Shown one piece after another: positions 25,242 through 34,385 of a stretch of 49,415 nt of DNA. This DNA comes from an uncultured Collinsella sp. Lineage in GTDB: Bacteria > Actinomycetota > Coriobacteriia > Coriobacteriales > Coriobacteriaceae. The stretch's first letter is position 1. Every line of letters begins with the position of its first letter. The notes beneath the pieces were generated by a model. The model was not told the origin of the DNA, searched no databases, and saw only the letters and a list, made by a program, of their open reading frames with translations. Both the position numbers and the translations under genes were made by a program. The DNA lies in contig CAKUHP010000011.1 of NCBI GenBank assembly GCA_934658705.1, forward strand, positions 1 to 49,415. The letters run 5' to 3'.

Positions 25242-26138
25242 CTATCGGGTTCGTCCGAGCCTGCGATCGAGCTCGGTTTCGGGACAGGCCGCCTGTTCGT
25301 GCGGCTCTCGGATGTCAAGGGCTCCAAAGCGATGGAGCGTTGCGATGGGCGTGGTGTATGCGAGCCGTAGCTGATGATCCACTGGGGCGCGTTCGCCGTT
25401 TGTGTAATGGGCCTTGTAGTACCGCACGATGCTGGCGTTCATTTCCTCGTCGTTGCGATGGCGCCCAAACTGGCGCCTGCAGGTCTCGATGATTTTTGCC
25501 ACCGACTTGGGTGCCGTCGCGGGGACAAGGGCGAGATAGCCCTCGAACAGTTCGTTGATGCTCAGGAGGCACAATGTGTCGACCAAGGCTCTAACGGCTG
25601 CCTCATCGATGGAAAACTGCGCGGTCAACTGGTTATGGCGGTTGCGGTCGATAACGGTCGCGCGGGGCCTTGGGGTCTTCTGCCTCGCGGTGCCGGGCAT
25701 TTGCATTTTCCGGGTCTGCGCATCGAGCTCGACGTTGCCGCGCTTGAGGTCGTTCAGTGGAAGGAACAATGCGCCGCGCAGGGCGTCCCGCTTGCTTTCG
25801 AGCTTGCAACGTTCGTCGGGTGTCCATTCGAGCTTGAGTTTCGTGTCGAGCGCCGTGAGCATATGGGCTAAGCAGCCCATAGTAAGGACGCGAGACTCGT
25901 TATCTCGATTTGGGGCATAGGGATCTGTCAGCCTGCGAATGTTGGGATCGCCCATGATTTTAATGCAGCGCTTCAGCAGTTGAGGCTTGCCGGCCAAGAC
26001 CGTCGCGAGCGGCAGCGACGCGAAGTTCTCGATGGTTGCGGCGGCAAAGGCGGCGTCGTATTTGTTTGCGGATGCTCGCTCAATGCGGGCATCCAGGACG
26101 CTTCCTTTATTGCCGTCTTCAATACGGTAGGTTGTCAT
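25242..26138 (-). CDS. Unknown protein, first gene of the ClpP-VirD4 operon
   Basis: A 298-residue protein I do not recognise. It begins MTTYRIEDGNKGSVLDARIE after a GGAGAAG RBS; 52 further residues of open frame upstream show low-complexity sequence and are probably not coding. It is soluble and mainly helical by composition, with a basic Pro/Arg linker (TARQKTPRPRATVIDRNRHN, about residues 150-170) between two helical halves. No signal peptide, membrane helix or nuclease motif is visible. The gene precedes the ClpP-like gene by 61 bases on the same strand and its codon use matches the chromosome. It may be a substrate adaptor or element-encoded protein; this is speculation. Confidence 0.65.
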   Translation of the reverse strand: MTTYRIEDGNKGSVLDARIERASANKYDAAFAAATIENFASLPLATVLAGKPQLLKRCIKIMGDPNIRRLTDPYAPNRDNESRVLTMGCLAHMLTALDTKLKLEWTPDERCKLESKRDALRGALFLPLNDLKRGNVELDAQTRKMQMPGTARQKTPRPRATVIDRNRHNQLTAQFSIDEAAVRALVDTLCLLSINELFEGYLALVPATAPKSVAKIIETCRRQFGRHRNDEEMNASIVRYYKAHYTNGERAPVDHQLRLAYTTPIATLHRFGALDIREPHEQAACPETELDRRLGRTR

Positions 26139-26624
26139 AGCTTCTCCAATCGGTTGATGTTCGTGCTGTTTGTTGATGTGTCGGTTGTCAGGTGTGATGT
26201 GCTTGCCGTAGGTGATGTGCTGACGTTGGGGTGCTATGCGGTTTTCAATGAGCCCGTGAGGCGGTTGCTGCAGGGGCGGGGTAGGACTGCCCATGCAAGG
26301 CGGAGCGCACTGTGCTCAAAATCGAGACAGCAATGCCCAGGATGCCTCACATATGGCAGTTACCTCATTAAGTTGTCATTACGCTTGGGGTTGTACTTTG
26401 CCGATCTTCCTTCTCTTACACGCTAAAACTCAAACTGCATATGCTCGATCTACTTAAAACCGCAACGACGGTCCTTTTTAACTTAAATGTCGGGATGCGT
26501 CTTTGCAAGCACTTTTTTACTTCTTTCAAATGGGGTGGTTTTGCAACCGTCATGCGCTGCGCCGTGCGAACGTGCCCCGGCTCGGATAAGATGGTGCACG
26601 GAAAAACGATGCAGGGAGGCACAT
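26139..26624. other. Intergenic region between divergent operons
   Basis: This 486-base stretch separates the minus-strand ClpP operon from the plus-strand HAD gene. Next to the minus-strand start, CACATCAC-like octamers recur (near 26175-26225) and might bind a regulator. The part from about 26350 is AT-rich. A GATAAGAT hexamer region (26584-26591) could be a -10 for the HAD gene. Short open frames here lack RBS and family signals, and I annotate no gene. Confidence 0.4.
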
Positions 26625-27467
26625 ATGGCAATCAAGGCCATTGCAATGGATATCGACGGTACGCTCACCAACGACCAGAAGGTGATCAGCCCGCGCACGC
26701 GCGAGAAGCTGCTCGCGGCGCAGGAGTCGGGCATCAAGCTCATCTTGGCTTCGGGCCGTCCCGCATGGGGCCTTCATGCCCTGGCGCAGGAGCTCGATCT
26801 TCAGAATCATGATGGTCTGCTGGTGGCTTTTAATGGTGCGCACGTGGTCGATGCCCAGACCGACGAGGTTCTGTTTGACCAAGCTATGCCGGTCGACGAG
26901 CTGCATCGCCTGCTCGATCACCTGCGCAACTTTGACGTGATCCCTATGATCTCGCTCGGTCGCGATCTGCATGTCGTGGACTCATACCGCTGCATGATCA
27001 CGCTGCCCGACGGCTCGCAGAAGAACATCGTCAAGTATGAGCGCGATGCGTGCGACCTTAAGATCCGCGAGGTCGAGAGCCTTCATGAGGTCGCGGATGC
27101 CTATCCGGTGGACAAGCTGCTCACCGCGGGCGATCCGGCTTATCTGCAGGCGCATCACGAGGAGATGTACGCACCCTTTACCGAGACGCTTTCGGGTATG
27201 TTTACGGCCGACTGGTACTTTGAGTTTACGGCGCCCGGTATCGATAAGGCACGTGCGCTTCAGGGCGCTCTGTCCAAGCTTGGCATCGATGCCAGCGAGG
27301 TCGTATCGTTTGGCGACGGCCAGAACGATAAGTCCATGATCGAGTGGGCGGGCACGGGTGTTGCCATGGGCAACGCCGTCGATGAGGTCAAGGCCGTGGC
27401 TCAGATGTTGACCGCCAATAACAACGAAGACGGCATCGCGGTGGCACTCGACAAGCTGCTGGGTTAG
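26625..27467 (+). CDS. Cof-type HAD phosphatase
   Basis: A 280-residue HAD-superfamily hydrolase of the Cof/YkrA subgroup. Motif I is MDIDGTLTND (Asp nucleophile), motif II LILASGRP, motif III a Lys in DKARAL and motif IV SFGDGQNDKSMIEWAG. A type IIB cap lies between motifs II and III. Members dephosphorylate sugar phosphates, FMN or PLP; the substrate is not deducible. ATG 26625 has GCAGGGAGGC upstream. It is followed by a terminator, so probably transcribed alone. Confidence 0.9.
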   Translation: MAIKAIAMDIDGTLTNDQKVISPRTREKLLAAQESGIKLILASGRPAWGLHALAQELDLQNHDGLLVAFNGAHVVDAQTDEVLFDQAMPVDELHRLLDHLRNFDVIPMISLGRDLHVVDSYRCMITLPDGSQKNIVKYERDACDLKIREVESLHEVADAYPVDKLLTAGDPAYLQAHHEEMYAPFTETLSGMFTADWYFEFTAPGIDKARALQGALSKLGIDASEVVSFGDGQNDKSMIEWAGTGVAMGNAVDEVKAVAQMLTANNNEDGIAVALDKLLG

Positions 27468-27490
27468 AATCGCCGATAGTGCATGGTTCG

Positions 27491-27515
27491 GGCGTCCGCT
27501 TGCGGGCGCCTTTTT
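27491..27515 (+). terminator. Intrinsic terminator
   Basis: GGCGTCCGC (27491-27499) pairs with GCGGGCGCC (27502-27510) with one wobble, followed by TTTTT. It sits 16 bases before the next start codon. Confidence 0.8.
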
Positions 27516-27530
27516 GTTAGGGAGGGTGCC

Positions 27531-28190
27531 GTGTCCGCATTTCCGTTCGACGCCGTTATCTTTGACATGGACGGCGTTTTGGTCGATACCGAGTTTTACT
27601 ATCAGCAGGAGCTCGAGAAGTTTATCGACTACCTGCAGATTTCCGTAACGCGTGACGAGCTTAATGCAATCGTGGGCTCGTCGCATCAAGATTTTCAGCA
27701 GGTGCTTGTAGAGTGGTACAAGCGCGCGGGGGCGGGCGTCCTTGAGCCCGCCGATGCCGAGGCTCGCTATGAAGTGTGGGCGAGCGCCTATCCCTGTGAT
27801 TACAGCAAACTGCTCAATCCCGGCGTCTCTGAGACGCTGGCGGGGCTTAAAGACTGTGGGGTTCGCGTTGCGCTGGCTTCGTCGTCGCCCCTCAACAATA
27901 TTGAGGAGGTGCTGAACACCTGCGGCATCCGTGATTACTTTGAGTTTTTGGTCTCGGGCGAGCAGTTCAAGCGCAGCAAACCCGAGCCCGATATCTACCT
28001 GCATGCTATAGACCGCTTGGGGCTGCCTGCGACCCATTGCTGTTGCGTGGAGGACTCGTTGTATGGCATTACCGCGGGCAAACGGGCCGGCTTGACGGTA
28101 ATCGCCAAGCGCGAGGAGCGCTTTGGCTTTAGCCAGGATACGGCCGACAAGATTATCGACCAGCTGCCGGATTTGCTGGAGCTCGCGTAG
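27531..28190 (+). CDS. HAD hydrolase, beta-phosphoglucomutase-like
   Basis: A 219-residue HAD subfamily IA protein. Motif I is FDMDGVLVDTE with the second Asp needed for phosphatase or mutase chemistry, motif II ALASSSP, motif III KPEPDIYLHAI and motif IV VEDSLYGITAGKRAG. The helical cap (about 15-85) is of the phosphoglucomutase/phosphatase type. The start is GTG 27531 with GGGAGGGTGCC upstream; no ATG fits. It lies just after the terminator of the preceding HAD gene, so some readthrough or a promoter inside the terminator region is needed. The substrate is likely a sugar phosphate. Confidence 0.87.
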   Translation: MSAFPFDAVIFDMDGVLVDTEFYYQQELEKFIDYLQISVTRDELNAIVGSSHQDFQQVLVEWYKRAGAGVLEPADAEARYEVWASAYPCDYSKLLNPGVSETLAGLKDCGVRVALASSSPLNNIEEVLNTCGIRDYFEFLVSGEQFKRSKPEPDIYLHAIDRLGLPATHCCCVEDSLYGITAGKRAGLTVIAKREERFGFSQDTADKIIDQLPDLLELA

Positions 28191-28250
28191 GACCAGGGCG
28201 GAGTGGCTGCCATTACAATGGTTTTGTCCGCACGAGAGGGGAGCGTTGTC

Positions 28251-29114
28251 ATGGCATTTAACGTGAGCGCGCTGGGATTTGGCGATAATGTCGTCGACCG
28301 CTACGAGCATATCCACACGATGTATCCGGGTGGCAATGCGGTGAATTTTGCCGTCTATGCCAAGAAGTGCGGCGCTTTGCGTGCTGCCTATATGGGCATC
28401 TTCGGTAACGACGCCGCTGCCGAGCATGTGATTGCGAGCCTTGAGAGCGAGGGCGTTGAGCTTGCCAAGTGCAAGCAGCTCATTGGCGAGAACGGTGCGG
28501 CACGCGTGACCGTTGTTGACGGCGACCGTGTGTTCCTCGGGTCGAACGAGGGCGGCATCCGCGGTGATGCGCGCTATGTGCTCGATCGCTTTGACCTGGC
28601 ATACATGAAGCAGTTCGACGTAGTTCACTCGGGCAACTACTGCTTCACCGAGCGTGAGCTCCCTAAGCTGAAGGCGGCGGGCATTACCGTTTCGTTTGAT
28701 TTCTCGGACGATTCCACCGACGAGTATTACGAGCAGATTGCTCCGTTTGTCGACTTTGCCTTTTTGAGCGCTGCGGATGCCGCGAGCGAAGATGAGATTC
28801 GCGAGCGCCTCGCTTGGGTTAAAAACCTGGGTCCGCGCTTTGTGTCCGCAACGGCGGGTGCCGAGGGCTGCATCGCCTATGACGGCGAGCGCTACTATCG
28901 CCAGCCAGCGAAGCCTGTAGCGGACATGAAGGACACCATGGGAGCTGGTGACTCGTTCCTAACGTCCTTTTTGATGTGCTATCTTGATTCCGCCAAGCGT
29001 GGCGAGGGCGGGCCCGAGGCCATTGAGCATGCACTCGATTTTGCGGCAGGTTTTGCTTCGACCGTGTGTGGCATGGAGGGCTCTTGGGGTCACGGAGCTC
29101 CGATTTCCGAGTAG
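28251..29114 (+). CDS. PfkB-family sugar kinase, fructoselysine 6-kinase-like
   Basis: A 287-residue ribokinase-fold enzyme. ALGFGDNVVDRYEHIHTMYPGG and NAVNFAVYAKKCGA match the start of FrlD, and the C-terminal DTMGAGDSFLTSFL holds the catalytic Asp and anion hole. The segments DVVHSGNYCFTERELPKL and VSFDFSDDSTD also follow FrlD from memory of the E. coli protein. FrlD phosphorylates fructoselysine, an Amadori compound in heated food, before FrlB cleaves it. No frlB-like gene is in view, so the substrate could be another sugar. A TACAAT box (28214-28219) may be its -10; GAGAGGGGAGC is the RBS. Confidence 0.85.
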   Translation: MAFNVSALGFGDNVVDRYEHIHTMYPGGNAVNFAVYAKKCGALRAAYMGIFGNDAAAEHVIASLESEGVELAKCKQLIGENGAARVTVVDGDRVFLGSNEGGIRGDARYVLDRFDLAYMKQFDVVHSGNYCFTERELPKLKAAGITVSFDFSDDSTDEYYEQIAPFVDFAFLSAADAASEDEIRERLAWVKNLGPRFVSATAGAEGCIAYDGERYYRQPAKPVADMKDTMGAGDSFLTSFLMCYLDSAKRGEGGPEAIEHALDFAAGFASTVCGMEGSWGHGAPISE

Positions 29115-29160
29115 TTGAGTCGCCCCGGGGAGGCGCGTTGGCACCTCTCTGGGACCCTGT

Positions 29161-29386
29161 GGGCAAAAAACGTCAAATATGAGTACTGCCACTAATTTAG
29201 TAACAGCAAAATCTGGCTCCTGAGGTCCTTGTTGAGCGTCAGTGAGCGGGTAGAAGCTGTTTAACATGCCCCTGAGCATACTGAAACGCCTTGATAATGA
29301 ACGACTGTACATTATCAAGGCGTTGTTTCTTTGCAAAATAATGAGACCAGCTTTGCAACAGTACTCATATTTGGCATTTTTTGCCC
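29161..29386. mobile_element. 226-bp inverted-repeat element (MITE-like)
   Basis: 28-base terminal inverted repeats (29161-29188 and 29359-29386; GGGCAAAAAA... CAAATATGAGTACTG) differ at two positions. Weaker symmetry continues outward (GACCCTGTGGGC against GCCCACTGGGGTC), to about 29152-29397. It has no coding capacity and encloses a perfect 15-bp hairpin. It fills the gap between the convergent kinase and tatD genes, its right end abutting the tatD stop. It is probably a miniature element mobilised in trans; I could not define a target duplication. Confidence 0.7.
29285..29331 (+). terminator. Terminator-like hairpin inside the element
   Basis: AACGCCTTGATAATG (29285-29299) pairs perfectly with CATTATCAAGGCGTT (29310-29324), followed by GTTTCTTT. 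It may end the kinase transcript. Confidence 0.65.
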
Positions 29387-29393
29387 ACTGGGG

Positions 29394-30176
29394 TCAGTGG
29401 AAGTCGAAAATGGAGTGGGAATTTCTCAGAACGACCGACTTGACGCTCTCCGCGGCGCAGTTTTTAAGCGCGGCAATGATCTCGGATGTTCGTATAAGTG
29501 AATCGGCGAGCTGTCGCGCGGATGTTTCCGCGCCTGGTTCGGTTGGCGCATCGGTTTCGAGCAGCAAACGGTTGAGTGGAATCTGTCGTGCGTATTCGCG
29601 CCCGCGTTTAGTGGCAAGCATGCGCTCGTTGACGGAAAAATAGCAGCCTGCGTTGCGCGCACGGACAAACTCATCTGAGGTGCCGCTAAACCAGTGGAAG
29701 ATGATGACGGGGGAACCGGTGATGTCTTCAATAAGGCCATACGACTCCAAAATGTCCAAGGTTTCTCCCTTCGCGCGAACGGCATGAATTGACAGAACGC
29801 GATCAAGGAGCGGATGCTGCGATAGCGCTTGGCAAAGCCGTCCAAATGCCTGCATCTGGATTCCTTCGGTGCCCGTAAAACGTGGCGAGAAGTCGAGCCC
29901 GACCTCGCCAATAAAACGTTCCCGGCTAGCGAGCTCGCAAAGCAGGTCGATCTCGGCAGCGCCACATCGACCGTCGGCGATCCACCAGGGGTGGAGACCC
30001 ACCCCTGCAATGATATTAGGGCTAGTGCTGGCGCGTTTATTTGCCGTTGCGAAATCGCGCGGGTCGACGCCGCAATCAAAGAGCCCCAGTCCCATCGCTG
30101 CGGCTTCGCGGGCAACGGTGTTTGGGCCGGCCATGAGATCCAAGTGGCAGTGAGCATCAAAGGACTGCAGCTCCAT
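29394..30176 (-). CDS. TatD-family metal-dependent hydrolase
   Basis: A 260-residue amidohydrolase-fold protein of the TatD DNase family. Metal ligands are visible in DAHCHLD (His9, His11), GEVGLDFS (Glu), SIHAVRA and IIFHWFSG (His residues) and LLLETDAP (Asp). TatD enzymes are 3'-5' exonucleases or DNases involved in repair and RNA quality control. It is shorter and more divergent than E. coli TatD. It follows tcdA by 14 bases on the same strand, so the two are probably cotranscribed. Its stop codon touches the edge of the inverted-repeat element. Confidence 0.88.
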   Translation of the reverse strand: MELQSFDAHCHLDLMAGPNTVAREAAAMGLGLFDCGVDPRDFATANKRASTSPNIIAGVGLHPWWIADGRCGAAEIDLLCELASRERFIGEVGLDFSPRFTGTEGIQMQAFGRLCQALSQHPLLDRVLSIHAVRAKGETLDILESYGLIEDITGSPVIIFHWFSGTSDEFVRARNAGCYFSVNERMLATKRGREYARQIPLNRLLLETDAPTEPGAETSARQLADSLIRTSEIIAALKNCAAESVKSVVLRNSHSIFDFH

Positions 30177-30190
30177 CGTGGTGTGCCTTG

Positions 30191-30988
30191 CTAGTCTAGG
30201 CGCTGGCCATCGGCGCGCACGCGCTCGGTGCCGCGTCCGCTGATCTGGCGAATGACCTCGCCGGCAATCATCTGGCCCATGATGGGCGGCATAAAGCTGG
30301 CGGTTCCAAGTTCAGTGCGTTCGTGGATGTTGGAAGGGTCGCGGGGCTGGGTCTTAACCGACTCTTCGCAGCTAAACAGCACGTGTAGGCTCTTGATGCC
30401 GCGCTTCTTGCACTCTTTGCGCATGATGCGGCTCATAGGGTCGCGCACCGTATCGAAGATGTCGGCAAAACGCAGACATTCGGGATGGAGCTTATTGGCT
30501 CCGCCCATGGAGCTTACTAAGCGAATGCCGTGGTCCTGAGCGTATTTGGCAACGGTGAGCTTGGCCGAGATGGTGTCGATGGCGTCGATAACGTAGTCGA
30601 GCTTGCCGCCTGTCTGCTCCAAAACGCTCGCGAAGAATTCGTCGATGTTGTCGCTCAGCAGGTATTCGGTGCGCTTGGTGACGGTGGCGGCAGGGTTGAT
30701 GTCATGGATCATGGCCTCCATGACATCAACTTTACGCTTGCCGATGGTGCTGTGAAAAGCGATGGCCTGACGGTTGATATTGCTGGGCGCAACGATGTCT
30801 TTATCCAGAATTACGAAATGGCCGATGCCGCCGCGGCCGAGCGCTTCACAGCAGTTGGAGCCCACGCCGCCGCAGCCGAGTACCAACACTGTGGCGTTGG
30901 CGAGCTTATCGAGTGCCTCGCGGCCCATGATGATCTCGAGCTTGGTGTCGCGCGTCTCGACGGGCGCGGCGGCTACGGTTTCGGTCAT
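30191..30988 (-). CDS. tcdA: tRNA threonylcarbamoyladenosine dehydratase (TcdA/CsdL)
   Basis: A 265-residue E1-like ThiF-fold enzyme. The ATP-binding motif is VLVLGCGGVGSN (38-45), then ILDKDIVAPSNINRQ, and DYVIDAIDTISAK follows. TcdA cyclises t6A37 in tRNA to ct6A using ATP. The family C-terminus GTASFMPPIMGQMIAGEVIRQI is present. CGGAGGATAT precedes the ATG at 30988. It heads a two-gene unit with tatD. Confidence 0.93.
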   Translation of the reverse strand: MTETVAAAPVETRDTKLEIIMGREALDKLANATVLVLGCGGVGSNCCEALGRGGIGHFVILDKDIVAPSNINRQAIAFHSTIGKRKVDVMEAMIHDINPAATVTKRTEYLLSDNIDEFFASVLEQTGGKLDYVIDAIDTISAKLTVAKYAQDHGIRLVSSMGGANKLHPECLRFADIFDTVRDPMSRIMRKECKKRGIKSLHVLFSCEESVKTQPRDPSNIHERTELGTASFMPPIMGQMIAGEVIRQISGRGTERVRADGQRLD

Positions 30989-31126
30989 AGATATCCTCCG
31001 ATGGGGAAGTGAAATACACGTTTAGCTATCGCCATTATAGGTATTATCGCGTTTATCGCGGTTTCGTTTGGGGTCTGTGGGCCTGTTGAAATAAGGATGA
31101 GGTTCGCATAAGATTGAAGCAGATGG

Positions 31127-31182
31127 CACCCGTTGCAGCGGGTGGCCAACTCCGAAACACGTTTATGGCGTGAGAAGTGGCC
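31127..31182 (-). terminator. Structured 3' region of the small-peptide transcript
   Basis: Downstream of the 28-residue ORF, the minus strand has an imperfect GGCCA...TGGCC stem (31144-31182) and a GC-rich hairpin CACCCG/CGGGTG (31127-31144). No long T-tract follows. Strong 3' structure directly after a tiny toxin ORF is common in type I toxin mRNAs. Confidence 0.45.
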
Positions 31183-31205
31183 GTCTTCGCATTACGCGGG
31201 GGCGG

Positions 31206-31292
31206 CTATTTCATTCGACCTCCAATGTGGATGCCGAGCTCCACGGCCGCGATTACAAGCAATAACAACGTCAGGACATCGTCAATACTCAT
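31206..31292 (-). CDS. 28-residue hydrophobic peptide, possible type I toxin
   Basis: A short ORF from ATG 31292 to TAG 31206 encodes a 28-residue peptide: acidic N-terminus MSIDD, an unbroken hydrophobic stretch VLTLLLLVIAAVELGI and a basic C-terminus GGRMK. The RBS is excellent (GAAGGAG seven bases upstream). Length, single helix and basic tail resemble holin-like/TxpA- or Fst-type peptides of type I toxin-antitoxin systems. A TACAAT box at 31345-31350 (minus strand) could be its -10. The antitoxin RNA is not identified. It is divergent from sdpR/sdpI. The alternative is a small membrane regulator of unknown role. Confidence 0.65.
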   Translation of the reverse strand: MSIDDVLTLLLLVIAAVELGIHIGGRMK

Positions 31293-31382
31293 AGTCCATC
31301 TCCTTCTCGGGTAGAGAGGAGCTGGCCCATCTGCTTCTGGCCCTATTGTATCTAAAACCGAACGAATGTTCTATACTAAGTT

Positions 31383-31424
31383 GATATTAGATAATTAGAC
31401 AAACATCTAAATATCGAGTATAGT
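31383..31424 (+). promoter_or_regulatory. sdpRI promoter with operator-like inverted repeat
   Basis: TTAGAC (31395-31400) and TATAGT (31419-31424) are 18 bases apart. The inverted repeat GATATTAGAT (31383-31392) with ATCTAAATATC (31405-31415) brackets the -35 element, a good position for repression by the ArsR-type protein encoded downstream. Confidence 0.65.
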
Positions 31425-31458
31425 GTGCGCGTCGAACGAACTGGTGAGAGGAGGTTCT

Positions 31459-31737
31459 ATGCCGGGAGAGGGTTTTAAGGCACTGGCCGATCCAACGCGG
31501 CGGCGCATTTTGGAACTGCTGCGCGAGGGCAATTGCACGGCGGGGGAGCTTGCCGAGCATTTCGACATCAGCAAACCGTCGCTCAGCCATCACTTGGCAA
31601 CGCTTAAGAATGCTGGGCTGGTGACCGATGAACGTCATGGTCAAAACATCGTATACAGCTTAAACACCACCGTCATGCAGGACTTGATTGGCTGGTTTAT
31701 GGGCTTTACAAACACTGAAGGTGATAAGGATGAATAA
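31459..31737 (+). CDS. ArsR-family repressor (SdpR-like)
   Basis: A 92-residue winged-helix regulator: FKALADPTRRRILELLREG, then the recognition helix region FDISKPSLSHHLATLKNAGLV and the wing ERHGQNIVYSLNTT. The Cys-box of metal-sensing ArsR proteins is missing, matching SdpR/autorepressor types. GAGAGGAGGTTCT gives a strong RBS. Its stop overlaps the start of the SdpI-like gene by 8 bases (ATGAATAA), as in the Bacillus sdpRI operon. It probably represses its own promoter through the upstream inverted repeat. Confidence 0.9.
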   Translation: MPGEGFKALADPTRRRILELLREGNCTAGELAEHFDISKPSLSHHLATLKNAGLVTDERHGQNIVYSLNTTVMQDLIGWFMGFTNTEGDKDE

Positions 31738-32434
31738 CGAAAACAAGGGCATTCACGCCACGGGGGTATCGTCGCGCGTGTGGATTGCGCTGGTCGCTCT
31801 GTGCGTCGCCAATGTCGTAGCGCACCTCATGGTGATGCCGAGCTTGCCTGCGCAGATTCCCACGCACTGGGGCGCGAACGGCGCCGTCGACGGTTGGGGC
31901 CCTAGCTGGATGGCCTCCGCGCTCGGCGTGCTGCCCCTGGCACTTCTCGCGATGTTCTACGTCGTGCCACGCATCGATCCCAAAGGTGAGGCATATCGAA
32001 CCTCGGGTAAGTTCTATCAGGGCTTCGTAATTGCCTTCACCTTGTTCATGTGCGCCATAAGCTGGTTGGGTGAGCTTACGGTCTGGGGCGTGGTGCCGGC
32101 GGTCGGTTCGATCAACGTGCTGATTTCCGGCGCTATCGGCTTGCTCTTCATTGGTGTGGGTAACTACTTGCCGCGTGTGAAGCAGAACTATACGCTCGGT
32201 ATCAAGACGCCCTGGGCGCTTGCCGATTCCGAGAACTGGCGCCGTACGCAGCGTTTTGGCGGTGCCTGCTTTATGGTGCTGGGCGTTGGCCTGATTGTGA
32301 TGGGCGTGGCGGGTAGCGTGCTTTCGAGTGAAGTCGTCGCCGTGGTGATTGCGGTTCTGGCGTTTGGTTCAGCTGGCGCTGCCTACGTCTATTCGTATCT
32401 GCTGTGGCGCAAATCGCAGCGAGCCGTTCGCTAA
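31730..32434 (+). CDS. SdpI-family membrane protein
   Basis: A 234-residue membrane protein with about six helices. The N-terminal half has the DUF1648 signature (PSLPAQIPTHWGANGAVDGWG) and the second half the SdpI motif NYLPRVKQNYTLGIKTPWALADSENWRRTQRFGG. In Bacillus subtilis SdpI gives immunity to the SDP toxin and sequesters SdpR at the membrane. No sdpABC toxin operon is in view, so this is an orphan immunity/signal pair; the nearby 28-residue peptide is the only toxin-like candidate. A terminator follows about 70 bases downstream. Confidence 0.9.
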   Translation: MNNENKGIHATGVSSRVWIALVALCVANVVAHLMVMPSLPAQIPTHWGANGAVDGWGPSWMASALGVLPLALLAMFYVVPRIDPKGEAYRTSGKFYQGFVIAFTLFMCAISWLGELTVWGVVPAVGSINVLISGAIGLLFIGVGNYLPRVKQNYTLGIKTPWALADSENWRRTQRFGGACFMVLGVGLIVMGVAGSVLSSEVVAVVIAVLAFGSAGAAYVYSYLLWRKSQRAVR

Positions 32435-32500
32435 GGTTGCGGAAAACTAGCGTACGCAGTTCATAGTATGTTCCGGGGGACTTTTCCCAGGTAGTATTAG

Positions 32501-32527
32501 GGGGCGTGGGCAACCATGCCCCTTTTT
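32501..32527 (+). terminator. Intrinsic terminator after sdpI
   Basis: GGGGCGTGG (32501-32509) pairs with CCATGCCCC (32514-32522) with one wobble, followed by TTTTT. Confidence 0.88.
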
Positions 32528-32618
32528 CGTTAAGTTTCAGAGCTGGTTTCCTCATTTCGTTTCCACTAAAGCGAATCAAGAATAGGGAAACAGCAGGTAG
32601 AAAGGATAAAACAGGCAA

Positions 32619-34298
<1,680 letters not shown>

Positions 34299-34345
34299 GT
34301 TTATTGCTGGTTTGGTTACGTAACATCGCAGATGAGTAATAATAA

Positions 34346-34380
34346 CGGCTCAAATCCGGGTTTGGATTTGAGCCGCTTTT
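34346..34380 (+). terminator. Terminator shared by ettA and treR (hairpin copy 1)
   Basis: CGGCTCAAATCC (34346-34357) pairs perfectly with GGATTTGAGCCG (34364-34375), followed by CTTTTCG. It lies between convergent genes. The same stem recurs at 48018-48047. Confidence 0.92.
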
Positions 34381-34385
34381 CGCTG

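Noticed and set aside
23260..26138. A complete integrative conjugative element
   Set aside because: Only a coupling-type ATPase is present. I see no relaxase, VirB4, integrase or attachment repeats, and codon use matches the chromosome.
26416..26631. A 71-codon minus-strand ORF upstream of the HAD gene
   Set aside because: It has no RBS or recognisable sequence, unusual composition, and lies across the probable HAD promoter.
31018..31458. A tRNA or other structured RNA in the gap between tcdA and sdpR
   Set aside because: No cloverleaf or anticodon arm can be drawn. The structure seen follows the small peptide ORF and fits its mRNA 3' end.
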